Assembly (NCBI GenBank): GCA_902805545.1
Contig: CADCTD010000167.1
Location: 1-37,844 of the forward strand
Reading direction: 5' to 3'
DNA from: an uncultured Craurococcus sp.
GTDB lineage: Bacteria > Pseudomonadota > Alphaproteobacteria > Acetobacterales > Acetobacteraceae
Length of the DNA stretch: 37,844 nucleotides
Shown here: positions 16,242 through 24,809 of the stretch, piece after piece
Layout: each line of letters opens with the position of its first letter
Position numbering within the stretch: position 1 is the stretch's first letter
Translations under genes and position numbers: made by a program
The notes under the pieces: generated by a model
What the model saw: only the letters and a program-made list of their open reading frames with translations
Told to the model about the DNA's origin: nothing
Databases searched by the model: none

Positions 16242-17678
16242 TCAGGCCTCCCGCAGCGCCCGCGGCCAGCGCCCGCCGAGCAGCACCGCCAGCATCGCCA
16301 CATAGGTCGTGGCGCCGCAGCCGCCGATCATGCTGATCGCCATCAGCGCCGGCTTGCCTTGCACATGCTGCGCCACCAGCAGCGCGACGGCCGCCATGGC
16401 GAGCGTCGCCACGATCGGCACCACGAGCTGCGCGCCGAGCCAGCGCAGCGGCCGCTCCAGCGCGCGCAGGCCGAGGATTACCTGCAACGGCACCACGGCA
16501 AGCGTGCCGCCCACCCAGCAGACCGCGGCCCCGGCCGCATCCGTCGGACGGATGACCACCAGGGCCAGCAGCGGCACGGAGAAGGCGATGAGCTGGGTGA
16601 TGAGGTTCATCCGCGTCCGCCCGAGCGCCAGCCAGAGCGCCGGCGCCGGGCCGATCAGGAAGGCCGGCACCGCCGCCAGCGCCACCAGCCGCGCCGGCTC
16701 CGCCGCCTCCATCCACGGGCCGCCCATCAGCAGGGTGATGAGTTGCGGTGCGGTGATGGCGAGCCCGACCGCGATCGGCAGGCCGATCAGCGCCTGGAGC
16801 TGCGCCAGGTCGCCATAGCATTCGGCCAGTGCGTCCCGGTCATGCTGCAGGGCGGAGAGGCGCGGCATGGCAAGGCGGGACGAGGCGCCGGCCACCACCG
16901 ACATCGAGACATCGAGCAGGCGGAAGGCGATATGCGTCACCGCCACCACCGTCTCCGCCACCATCATGCCGAGGACGAGGATGAAGATGCGGTAGCGCCC
17001 GTTCAGCACCAGCAGCGCCAGGATCTGCGGCCCGGCGATCGGCCAGAGGTCGTTGATCGCCGCCCGGTCCAGCATCAGCTTCGGCCGCCAGCCGGAGAGC
17101 AGGGTGAGGAGGAGGAAGACGCCGAGCGTCGCCGCCACCTGCTGCACCACCATCGCCCAGGGACCCCAGCCGGCGCTGGCGGCCAGCATGCCGAGCCCGA
17201 CCGAGAGCGGCTGGCAGATGAGCACCCGCTGCGCCAGCAGCCGGTAGCGCCGCGCCCGGAGCGCCAGCGCCGCCAGCATCCCGGAGGCGGCGGAGAAGGG
17301 CAGCAGCAGCGCCAGCACCTGGATCATGTCGGCCAGGACAGGCGCGCCGATGGCATGGGCGATCAGCGGCGCCGCAAGGCTGAGGCCGAGCAGGCCGATG
17401 AGCGCAACGCCCATGGTCACCCAGAATGCGGAGGAACGGTGCCGCTCCTCGAGGTCCCGGCGCTGGAGCAGCGAATCTCCGAAGAGCGCGGCGATCGGGA
17501 AGTCGATGGTGAGGAAGGCGCTGGCCGCGATGGCACCGATGCCCGCCGCCTCCGGCCCGATCAGCCGGGCGATGAAGAGCAGGCCGACGAGAGAGAAGGC
17601 GGCCGAGCCCAGCGTCTCCGCCGCCACCCAGGCGGGCGAGCCGGTGGCAGGCAGCTTCCGCCGCACCAATCCGATCAT
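16242..17678 (-). CDS. Wzx-type oligosaccharide flippase (MOP superfamily)
   Basis: A 478-residue integral membrane protein with about 12-14 hydrophobic segments over its whole length. The N-terminal ETLGSAAFSLVGLLFIARLIGP and FPIAALFGDSLLQRRDLEER segments resemble the WzxC/polysaccharide-synthesis group. It should move undecaprenyl-linked glycans or glycolipids from the cytoplasmic to the periplasmic side of the inner membrane. It lies 150 nt downstream of the DprE2-like gene on the same strand, so it may export the product of that pathway or a glycan carrying it. The gap could hold a separate promoter. Confidence 0.87.
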   Translation of the reverse strand: MIGLVRRKLPATGSPAWVAAETLGSAAFSLVGLLFIARLIGPEAAGIGAIAASAFLTIDFPIAALFGDSLLQRRDLEERHRSSAFWVTMGVALIGLLGLSLAAPLIAHAIGAPVLADMIQVLALLLPFSAASGMLAALALRARRYRLLAQRVLICQPLSVGLGMLAASAGWGPWAMVVQQVAATLGVFLLLTLLSGWRPKLMLDRAAINDLWPIAGPQILALLVLNGRYRIFILVLGMMVAETVVAVTHIAFRLLDVSMSVVAGASSRLAMPRLSALQHDRDALAECYGDLAQLQALIGLPIAVGLAITAPQLITLLMGGPWMEAAEPARLVALAAVPAFLIGPAPALWLALGRTRMNLITQLIAFSVPLLALVVIRPTDAAGAAVCWVGGTLAVVPLQVILGLRALERPLRWLGAQLVVPIVATLAMAAVALLVAQHVQGKPALMAISMIGGCGATTYVAMLAVLLGGRWPRALREA

Positions 17679-17828
17679 CGGCTGCCCTCTCCGGCTGCCC
17701 GCGTGGGCGAAGCCGGGTCACTACTGTTCAACTGCGCCATGCCTTGCGCCATCTAGACCCTCGATATTTCATGCACATTAATGGTACTTTAGGGTAGTTG
17801 CACCTGCCGCGGTTCGGTGCCGAGCGGC

Positions 17829-18572
17829 TCAGATATTCAGCTTATTGAAGATCGGGGTCGGCAGGAGCCGAATGATGGTCATCACCGGCCACCATATGCC
17901 GGGGAGGTAGGCGCTACCGCCCCCCTTCCCCGCCCGCTGCCACGCCGCCGCGGCGAAGCCGCGGGGCGAGGCCATGAAGGGCAGCTTCGGCAGGGCCCAG
18001 GTCATCCCCGTATCCACTGGCCCGGCCTTGATACAGAGCACCCGCACGCCGGCACCCGAGAGCCGCGCCGCATAGCCCTGCAGGTAGACCAGCAGCGCCG
18101 CCTTGGTGGCACCGTAGAGGAAATTGCGCTTCCGCCCACGGTCGCCGGCAACCGAGCCCAGGGCGACGACCGTGCCGCCCCGCTGCGCCTCCAGCACCGG
18201 GGCGAGGGCGCCGAGCACGGAGGCGGCGCCGGTGAAATTGGCCTCGACCATGCCGGCGGCGACCTCGGGGTCGGCATCCGCCGCCGCCTGGTCGGGCATC
18301 ACGCCGAAGGCGAGGAAGACGTTCAGCAGCCCGTCGCCCGCCCGGCGCCGGCATTCCGCGACGAAGCCGGCATGGGTGGCGAGGTCGCGCGCCTCGAAGC
18401 GAAGCGGCATGGCGGGCACGCCGTAGCGGATGGCGAGGTCGGCGGCCTGGTGCTCCAGATCCTCCATGTCGCGCCCGGCGAGCACCAGCGCCGCGCCATG
18501 CGAGGCGGCCTCCCGCGCGAAGGCCCGTGCCACCGCCGAGGAGGCGCCGAGGATCACCCAGGTGTCGCTCAC
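17829..18572 (-). CDS. DprE2-like polyprenyl-phospho-ketoribose reductase (SDR)
   Basis: A 247-residue SDR resembling mycobacterial DprE2, which reduces decaprenylphosphoryl-2-keto-ribose to the arabinofuranose form with NADH. The cofactor loop is unusual for an SDR (GASSAVAR, 9-16), as in DprE2. The catalytic set is S140, Y153 and K157 (NFLYGATKAA). The tail, with PVMTIIRLLPTPIFNKLNI, matches the membrane-associating end of DprE2 proteins. It starts at GTG 18572, overlapping the stop of the DprE1-like gene by 4 nt. The assignment rests on sequence resemblance plus the invariant DprE1 neighbour. Confidence 0.85.
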   Translation of the reverse strand: MSDTWVILGASSAVARAFAREAASHGAALVLAGRDMEDLEHQAADLAIRYGVPAMPLRFEARDLATHAGFVAECRRRAGDGLLNVFLAFGVMPDQAAADADPEVAAGMVEANFTGAASVLGALAPVLEAQRGGTVVALGSVAGDRGRKRNFLYGATKAALLVYLQGYAARLSGAGVRVLCIKAGPVDTGMTWALPKLPFMASPRGFAAAAWQRAGKGGGSAYLPGIWWPVMTIIRLLPTPIFNKLNI

Positions 18573-19930
18573 AGGCCGATCCTCCGCGCCATGTCGGAGG
18601 AGAGGCGGCGCTGGGGATCGACCCGCTCCCGCACCGCCCGGAACTCGCCGGCCCGCGGATACATGGCGGCGAAGCCCTCGGCCGAGAGCAGGCTGTCCTT
18701 GGCCAGATAGATCCGCCCGCCGGAATCTCGGGTGATGCGCTCCAGCTGGGTGAAGATCGCCTCGCTGCCCGGACGGGCCGGGATGTCGAGGGCGAGGGAA
18801 TAGCCAGGCATGCCGAAGGAGAGCATCCCCGGCCCGTCCCGGCCCATGACCTTCAGCACGGCGAGGAAGGAGGCATTGCCGCCCGCCGCCACCGTCTCCA
18901 GCAGCCGCCGCAGCGCCGCCTCGCCGGGGCCGGGCGGGACCACGCACTGGAACTGGCGGAAGCCCTGCTTGCCGTACATCCGGTTCCAGCCATCGATCGC
19001 GTCGAGCGGGTAGAGGAACTGGCGGTAGGGCACCGTCGCCTGCTGCCCGGCAGCCGGCACGCGGCGCCAGTAGAGCTCGTTGAAGGCGCGGACGCTGAGC
19101 CCGTTCAGCAGCCAGCCCGGCGCGTCGACCGGGAAGCGCCGCGCCCTTGGCGGACGGGATTCGACGCGCGCCTCGCTCGGCTCCGCCGTCTCCAGCACGC
19201 CGCGGCCGAGGGAGGCGCCGCCGGCCAGCGCATCGATCCAGCCGACCGACCATGTGGCGCCGGCCGCCGCCTCGAAGGCCGCCAGGAACCCATCGAGGTT
19301 GCGGACGCGCCGCCGGCTCACCGCGAGCGCGTTGGAGGGCACCCGCGTCAGCCGAAGGCAGAGGGCGGCGACGATGCCGGTGAGGCCGATGCCACCGACC
19401 GTCGCCTGGAACAGGGCGGGGTCGCTCTCCGGCGAGACGCGCTGCATCCGCCCATCGGGCAGCAGCAGGTCGAACCAGAGCACATGCTCGCCGAAGCTGC
19501 CGGCATGGTGGTGGTTCTTGCCGTGCACGTCATTCGCCAGCGCGCCGCCGAGCGTCACATGGGAGGTCCCCGGCGAGACCGGGGCGATGAAGCCGCGCGG
19601 CAGGAAGACCTCGAGCAGGTCGGCGAAGGTGACGCCGGGCTCCGCCACCAGCTCGCCCGTCGCCGGGTCGAAGCCGAGGATGCGGTCGAGCCGCCCGGTG
19701 ACGACCACGGCGCCGTCGGTGTTGAGCGCCGCATCGCCGTAGCTGCGCCCGCCGCCATGGGCGATGAGCGTCCGCCCCTCCGGCGCGTCGAGCGCGGCGT
19801 GCAGCTCGCGCAGCCGCTCCGGCCTCGCCGCGAGGCAGGGGCTGAGGCTGGAGCGGCCCCAGCCCTGCAACGAAACCTGCTTCCAGCCAGTGGGGCGCGT
19901 CGCCGCGGGTGCGGCCAGCGTATCGGGCAT
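18569..19930 (-). CDS. DprE1-like polyprenyl-phospho-ribose 2-oxidase
   Basis: A 453-residue FAD-dependent oxidase of the VAO fold resembling DprE1, which oxidises the 2-hydroxyl of decaprenylphosphoryl-ribose. FAD-binding elements are AHGGGRSYGDAALN (57-70) and SPGTSHVTLGGALANDVHGK, with H136-G-K-N-H-H as in DprE1. The active-site lysine is K411 (YLAKDS) and the ending is DPQRRLSSDMARRIGL. The position of the mycobacterial benzothiazinone-binding Cys387 (GWNICVDFP) is Ala380 here (GYSLALDIP). ATG 19930 follows the UbiA fusion stop by 11 nt; upstream codons of the open frame lie in that gene and were rejected. Confidence 0.9.
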   Translation of the reverse strand: MPDTLAAPAATRPTGWKQVSLQGWGRSSLSPCLAARPERLRELHAALDAPEGRTLIAHGGGRSYGDAALNTDGAVVVTGRLDRILGFDPATGELVAEPGVTFADLLEVFLPRGFIAPVSPGTSHVTLGGALANDVHGKNHHHAGSFGEHVLWFDLLLPDGRMQRVSPESDPALFQATVGGIGLTGIVAALCLRLTRVPSNALAVSRRRVRNLDGFLAAFEAAAGATWSVGWIDALAGGASLGRGVLETAEPSEARVESRPPRARRFPVDAPGWLLNGLSVRAFNELYWRRVPAAGQQATVPYRQFLYPLDAIDGWNRMYGKQGFRQFQCVVPPGPGEAALRRLLETVAAGGNASFLAVLKVMGRDGPGMLSFGMPGYSLALDIPARPGSEAIFTQLERITRDSGGRIYLAKDSLLSAEGFAAMYPRAGEFRAVRERVDPQRRLSSDMARRIGL

Positions 19931-19941
19931 ACCCTTTTGTC

Positions 19942-21396
19942 CTACAGCGCGAGGACGATGGCGGCGGCGGCGATCGCGCCGATGCCCCATGACCAGGGGT
20001 CACGCAGCGCGAAGACCACCGGATCATGCTGCAGCTCCCGGCGATGCGCGAGCAGCCAGATGCGCATCAGCCAGACCGCGACCGCGCCAGGAGCCACGTA
20101 AAGCCAGGCGGGATGCGTATACATCCGCGAGGGCAGCGCATCATTGGCGACATAGAGGATCATGATCTGCAGGGCGCCGATCCCCGCCGCCGCGCCGAAG
20201 CCGAGGGTCAGTGGCCAGTCGTCCACCTGCCAGCCGCGCCGGGCGAGGCCGCCGCTCTCCTTGGCTTCCATAAGCTCGCAATGCCGCTTGGCCAGCGCCA
20301 GGGAGAAGAAGAAGAAGCCGGCGAAGGCGACCAGCCAGGGCGAGTAGGCGACGTCGGCCAGCTCGATGCCGAGCGAGAGCCGCATGGTGAAGAGAGCCGC
20401 GATGGTCAGCGTGTCGATCAGCGCGATGCGCTTCAGCCCGCCGGAATAGAGCAGCGACAGGCCGCAATAGCCGATGATGGCAACCGAGAGCATCGGCCGG
20501 AACAGCAGCGGCGCCAGCAGGGCGAAGGTGATCAGCCCGATCGCCACGGCCAGCGCATGCAGCGGCCGGATGCGGCCGGAGGCGATGGCCCGATGCCGCT
20601 TCTTGCGGTGCTGCCGGTCCGAGTTGAGGTCGGCCAGGTCGTTCAGCAGATAGGTGCCGGAGGCGGCGAGGCTCAGCAGCAGCATCCCGAGCACGCAGTG
20701 CAGGATCGCCGTCGGGTCGTGCAGCTTGTGGCCGAGGAGCAGCGGCACCAGCACCAGGACGTTCTTCGACCACTGGTGGATTCGCAGGGCGCTGAGCCAG
20801 GTGCGCAGCCGCGAGCCCTCGGGCGGGAATTCGGCGACGACGACGGGGTTCACGCTGCGCGCCGCGGCCGTGGTCGCCGGGCTCGCATTCACCAGCACGA
20901 TCTCCGAGGCGGCGGCGAAGACCGGCAGGTCGTGCCGGCTGTCGCCCGCATAGGCGAAGCCATCGGGGAAGGAGCGGCGGAGGAATTCCGCCTTCTCCTC
21001 GCTCCGCAGGTTGCGCGTGCCGTCGCTGCCCGTCGCGCTGCGGAACAGGCCGACATGGGCGGCGACGGCATCGGCGATCGCCTGGTCGGCGGCAGTGACG
21101 AGATGCAGTTCGCGGCCGAGATTATGCTGCTCGCGCAGCCAGTCGAGGAAGGGTTGGCGCAGCGGCAGCCCCGCCGCATCGGCGGGCGCCTGCTGGCTGA
21201 CACGGCGCTTGAAGGCGGCCCGGCCCTCGGGCAGGCTTCGCAACAGGCCGGGAAAGGCTGCCGGGCTGTGCAGCAGCGCCTCGACCAGTCCTTCGTGCAG
21301 CGTATCGGTCGCGAGCAGCGTCCCATCGAGATCGACGGCAAGCGGCAACAGCCGCGCCGTCCCGGGAAGCGCCTCGCTCGTCTGCACGCCCTGCAT
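19942..21396 (-). CDS. HAD phosphatase-UbiA prenyltransferase fusion (DPPR-synthase-like)
   Basis: A 484-residue two-domain protein. Residues about 15-190 are a HAD phosphatase: VDLDGTLL with the nucleophile pair D22/D24, a Thr in LVTAAD (T101), and AGDSRHDLPVF for Mg. Residues about 200-484 are a UbiA-type polytopic membrane domain with NDLADLNSD (N252, D256, D260), followed by RHRAIASG and YSGGLKRIALID. These closely resemble mycobacterial Rv3806c, which joins PRPP to decaprenyl phosphate. By inference the HAD part removes the 5-phosphate of the product, the step that precedes DprE1. First gene of the minus-strand unit; ATG 21396 has no obvious SD. Confidence 0.88.
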   Translation of the reverse strand: MQGVQTSEALPGTARLLPLAVDLDGTLLATDTLHEGLVEALLHSPAAFPGLLRSLPEGRAAFKRRVSQQAPADAAGLPLRQPFLDWLREQHNLGRELHLVTAADQAIADAVAAHVGLFRSATGSDGTRNLRSEEKAEFLRRSFPDGFAYAGDSRHDLPVFAAASEIVLVNASPATTAAARSVNPVVVAEFPPEGSRLRTWLSALRIHQWSKNVLVLVPLLLGHKLHDPTAILHCVLGMLLLSLAASGTYLLNDLADLNSDRQHRKKRHRAIASGRIRPLHALAVAIGLITFALLAPLLFRPMLSVAIIGYCGLSLLYSGGLKRIALIDTLTIAALFTMRLSLGIELADVAYSPWLVAFAGFFFFSLALAKRHCELMEAKESGGLARRGWQVDDWPLTLGFGAAAGIGALQIMILYVANDALPSRMYTHPAWLYVAPGAVAVWLMRIWLLAHRRELQHDPVVFALRDPWSWGIGAIAAAAIVLAL

Positions 21397-21706
21397 TCAA
21401 CAACCCGATCCTATGACGCGGTGCAAAATCACACCCGGCTCGGGTTTCGGGTAATGCCATTGGCGTGAGACCTGCGGCATCACGGAGAAACGTCCCGCAG
21501 CGCACACTAAGGTTTGACCGGACAGGGCCGGACGCCAATGCAACTTTGGCGCGGGCACGATCCGATGTGCGCACGCAACGCAACGTGACTGCAGCTCCGG
21601 CGCAGCAAGGGCGGCGCGACCTTTCATTCGCATGCGCACCGCTCCTATTTTCGGGCGGCTTCCGGGAAAACGGCGGATGCAGGATACGGTCACTACCGAG
21701 GACAGG
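21397..21706. other. Divergent regulatory region of the glycan module
   Basis: About 310 nt between the start of the HAD-UbiA gene and the chosen start of the first GT2 gene. It is moderately less GC-rich than the flanks. In-frame ATGs at 21632 and 21677 make a longer GT2 N-terminus possible, so the true gap may be shorter. Short TTGAC-like elements can be found, but none has a convincing partner box, so I call no promoter. No RNA gene or repeat is seen. Confidence 0.5.
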
Positions 21707-22795
21707 ATGACAACGACACACCATGGCGAGGCGGCAGCGCCACCCGCCGCCCGCGTGCCGAGCGTCACCGCCTGCTTGGTCACGCATGACCGGCCGCACT
21801 ACGTGCGCAGCTGTCTCGAGAGCCTGCGCCAGCAGACGGTCGGCCCGGATGGCTTCGACATCATCGTCGTCGACAGCTGCAGCAGCCCGGCGGTGAGCGA
21901 GGAGCTCGCCGCCATGGTCGCGCCGCTGCCGAATGCGCGGCTGCTGCGGGTCGACCGGCCGGGTGCCAGCGCCGCGCGCAACCGCGGCGCCGAGGCGAGC
22001 GAGGCGGATTTCATCGCCTATCTCGACGACGACGCGCTGGCGATGCCGGACTGGATCGAGCGGATCCAGGAGGTGGCCGCGACCCGCGACCCATGGCCGG
22101 GCGTGCTGGCCGGGCGCGTGCTGCCGGTCTGGGAGGCGCCGCTGCCGGGCTGGTGGCCCGAGAGCCTGCGCGGCGTGCTCTCCATCATCGAATGGGAGGG
22201 CGTGGGCGAGTTCCGCACGCCGCAGGTGCCTGACGGGCTCGAGCCCTACGGCGTCAACATGATCGTGCAGCGCCGGCCGCTGCTGGAGATGGGCGGCTTC
22301 GCCGACCGGCTCGGCCGCGTCGGCAAGCTGCTGCTCTCGGACGAGGATGTGCAGGTCGGCTGGCGGCTGCAGGATCGCGGCTACTCGGCCTGGTATGACA
22401 GCCGCATCGTGGTGCGCCACCAGATCCAGGCCCGGCGCATGCGGCCCGAATGGCTGCTGGACCGGCTCTACTGGCAGGGCGCCTCGACGGTCGCCACGCG
22501 GCGCATCCTCGGCGCGCCGGAGCAGGTCTGGCGCGAGCTGCCGCGCCGCCTCCTCGTCGAGGCGATCACCCTGCCGGCGGCGCTGCTGCCGCCAGGCAGC
22601 ACGGCGCTGCTGGCCTTGCGCTGGCGCCTCGCCTATGCGCGCGGCTTCACCCGCATGGCGCTGATGGGCGAGCACAGGAAGCGCACCCTCCCCGTCCGCC
22701 TGCTGCGCGCCCTGCTGCGCCGCGACGGCGAGCCGATCATCCCGACCCTCGATATCGGCGCCCGCGCCGATGAAGCCGGCAAGACCCATCGATGA
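21707..22795 (+). CDS. Family 2 glycosyltransferase
   Basis: A 362-residue GT-A fold glycosyltransferase. The N-terminal nucleotide-sugar site is SVTACLVTHDRPHYVRSCLE, then FDIIVVDSCSS, and the metal-binding motif is AYLDDDALAMPDW. An acceptor-side DEDVQVGWRL motif follows. The C-terminal third is basic, with a hydrophobic stretch (LPAALLPPGSTALLALRW) that may sit on the membrane. The sugar and acceptor are unknown. ATG 21707 has GAGGA just 4 nt upstream; 21677 and 21632 are alternatives. It overlaps the second GT2 gene (ATGA) and diverges from the arabinofuranose-donor genes, so both may build the same surface glycan. Confidence 0.87.
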   Translation: MTTTHHGEAAAPPAARVPSVTACLVTHDRPHYVRSCLESLRQQTVGPDGFDIIVVDSCSSPAVSEELAAMVAPLPNARLLRVDRPGASAARNRGAEASEADFIAYLDDDALAMPDWIERIQEVAATRDPWPGVLAGRVLPVWEAPLPGWWPESLRGVLSIIEWEGVGEFRTPQVPDGLEPYGVNMIVQRRPLLEMGGFADRLGRVGKLLLSDEDVQVGWRLQDRGYSAWYDSRIVVRHQIQARRMRPEWLLDRLYWQGASTVATRRILGAPEQVWRELPRRLLVEAITLPAALLPPGSTALLALRWRLAYARGFTRMALMGEHRKRTLPVRLLRALLRRDGEPIIPTLDIGARADEAGKTHR

Positions 22796-23712
22796 CCGAG
22801 CCTGCCGTCACCGTCTTCTTCGCCACCCGCAACCGGGCGCATGCCATCCCCCGCGTGCTGGAGGCCTTCACCGGGCTGCAGTCGCCGGAGGGGGGCTGGA
22901 AGCTCGTCGTCATCGACAATGGCAGCAGCGACGGCACGCTCGAGGTGCTGCAGGGCTTCGCCGGCCGGCTGCCGCTGACCATCCTCTCCTGCCCGAAGCC
23001 CGGCAAGAACCGCGCGCTGAACCTCGCCCTGCCGGAGCTCCGCGGCCGCCTCGCCGTCTTCACCGATGACGACGTGCTGCCGGACGCCGATTGGCTCATC
23101 CGCCTGCAGGCGGCGGCCGATGCGCATCCGGAGGCCGATCTCTTCGGCGGCACCGTGCTGCCCGACTGGCCGCGGCCGAAGCCGGACTGGCTCTCGGAGG
23201 AGGTCGTCGAGTTCAGCGTGCTCTACGCCCAGCAGCGCCGGCCGAGCGGGCCTTGCGGCTTCGCCGACATCTTCGGCCCGAACATGGCGATCCGCGCCGA
23301 CCTCTTCCGCGCCGGGACGCGCTTCGCCGAGCATGTCGGGCCGGACGGCACCAATCCGCTCTATGCCATGGGCAGCGAGACGGAGCTGCTGCGCCGGCTG
23401 GAGGCGGCCGGGCATCGCGGCTGGTTCGAGGCCACGGCGCGCGTCCGCCACATCATCCGCCCGGAGCAGATGGAGGAGGGCTGGATCCTCGACCGCGCCT
23501 TCCGCTACGGCGTCGGCGAGGGCCGCAACTATGCCGGCGGCGGGACGCCGAAGGACATCCTGCGCCGCGTCGTCTATCGCGTCGCCGCGCAGGGGATGCG
23601 GCTGATGCCGCCCTCGCCGCGGCGCCTGCGCATCCGCTATCGCGACCGCTGGCTGGCCGGCGTCGCCGCCGGGCGGCCGGCCCAGCAGGAGCAGGGCGCT
23701 ACTCCGCAGTAA
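22792..23712 (+). CDS. Family 2 glycosyltransferase
   Basis: A 306-residue GT-A glycosyltransferase related to its upstream neighbour. It begins with TVFFATRNRAHAIPRVLEAF, has LVVIDNGSSDGT, the KPGKNRALN loop and the metal motif VFTDDDVLPDADW. A conserved SETELLRRLEAAGH supplies the acceptor-side acid. It has no membrane helix and is probably cytoplasmic or peripheral. It starts within an ATGA overlap with the preceding gene, so the two are coupled. Its last 14 nt overlap the convergent TctC gene. Donor and acceptor are unknown. Confidence 0.88.
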   Translation: MTEPAVTVFFATRNRAHAIPRVLEAFTGLQSPEGGWKLVVIDNGSSDGTLEVLQGFAGRLPLTILSCPKPGKNRALNLALPELRGRLAVFTDDDVLPDADWLIRLQAAADAHPEADLFGGTVLPDWPRPKPDWLSEEVVEFSVLYAQQRRPSGPCGFADIFGPNMAIRADLFRAGTRFAEHVGPDGTNPLYAMGSETELLRRLEAAGHRGWFEATARVRHIIRPEQMEEGWILDRAFRYGVGEGRNYAGGGTPKDILRRVVYRVAAQGMRLMPPSPRRLRIRYRDRWLAGVAAGRPAQQEQGATPQ

Positions 23713-24670
23713 TCCGGCCCTGCGCCACTACGCGCTTCCAGCGGGCGATCTCGGCCTGCTGGAAGGCGGCGAATTCCTCCGGCGAGTTCGCCACCACCTC
23801 GAAGCCGAGATCGGCGAGCCGCGTCGCCGTCTGCGGCGCGCGCAAGGCGGCCACGGCCGCCGCATGCACCTTGGCGACCAGCGGCGCCGCCATCCCCGCC
23901 GGCCCGCCGAAGCCCTGCCAGGAATAGACGACGAAGTCGCCGAGCCCCGATTCGCCGGCCGTCGGCACCTCCGGCAGGAGCGGGCTGCGCGCCTCGCTGG
24001 TGATGAGGATCGGCCGCACCCGCCCATCCCTGATCTGCGGCGCGATGGAGCCGAGATTCTGGAAGGAGAGCTGCACCGTGCCGGCGATCAGGTCCGTCGT
24101 CGCAGGCCCGCCGCCGGGATAGGGCACATGCGCCGCCTCCGTCCCCGTCGCCTGCTTGAACATCTCCATCGTCAGGTGGTCGGAGGAGCCGATGCCGCTG
24201 GTCGAGTAGGATGCGCGGCGCGGGTCGGCCTTCAGCCAGGCGACGAGCTCCGGCAGCGTCTTCGCCGGCACCTGGCCCGGATGGACTACCAGCACGTTCG
24301 GCGTCCGCACCGTCTGGGTGATGCGCGTGAGCTGGGTGACGGGGTCGTAGGCGAGGTTCGGCCGCAGCGCGACATTGATCGCCCAGGTGCTGATCGGCGC
24401 GTGCATCAGCGTGTAGCCGTCCGGCGCGCTGCGGATGACGGCGCGCGCGCCGACCTCACCCGTGGCACCCGGCCGGTTCTCCGCGACGACGGGCTTGCCG
24501 AGCGACTGCTGCATCCCCTGCGCCAGCGCCCGGCCGATGATGTCGGAGGAGGAGCCGGGGGCGAAGGGCACCAGGATCGTCACGTTGCGCGCCGGCCATT
24601 CCTCCTCGGCCCGCGCCCCGGGCGCGGCGAGCAGCGCGGCCGCGGCCCCGATCAGTTGACGGCGATGCAT
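23699..24670 (-). CDS. Bug/TctC-family periplasmic solute-binding protein
   Basis: A 323-residue receptor of the tripartite tricarboxylate transporter type. A signal peptide (MHRRQLIGAAAALLAAPGARA) precedes the classic WPARNVTILVPFAPGSSSDIIGR start. PVVAENRPGATGEVGA and APDGYTLMHAP follow, then the C-terminal GPAGMAAPLVAKVHAA block. Members bind carboxylates or other small anions in the periplasm. No TctA/TctB membrane genes are near, as is common for the many orphan Bug proteins of this group. The ligand is unknown. Confidence 0.92.
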   Translation of the reverse strand: MHRRQLIGAAAALLAAPGARAEEEWPARNVTILVPFAPGSSSDIIGRALAQGMQQSLGKPVVAENRPGATGEVGARAVIRSAPDGYTLMHAPISTWAINVALRPNLAYDPVTQLTRITQTVRTPNVLVVHPGQVPAKTLPELVAWLKADPRRASYSTSGIGSSDHLTMEMFKQATGTEAAHVPYPGGGPATTDLIAGTVQLSFQNLGSIAPQIRDGRVRPILITSEARSPLLPEVPTAGESGLGDFVVYSWQGFGGPAGMAAPLVAKVHAAAVAALRAPQTATRLADLGFEVVANSPEEFAAFQQAEIARWKRVVAQGRITAE

Positions 24671-24809
24671 GGCGTTCCCCTTCCCGGCTTTTGCGGGGCA
24701 TTGGCGGCGCCTGCCGCGGCGCCGTCAAGACCGGGCGGATGCATCGCCAAGCGTTCCATCGCTTGACGCGCGGCCCCGCCGCGCGCTCGCCTGCAGGGAG
24801 GAGGAATCC

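Noticed and set aside
16173-17756. 527-codon plus-strand frame over the flippase
   Set aside because: Arginine/glutamine-rich shadow of a membrane-protein gene on the other strand.
21510-21545. TTGAC-like -35 box in the glycan-module spacer
   Set aside because: No acceptable -10 partner at 16-18 nt; chance occurrence is likely.
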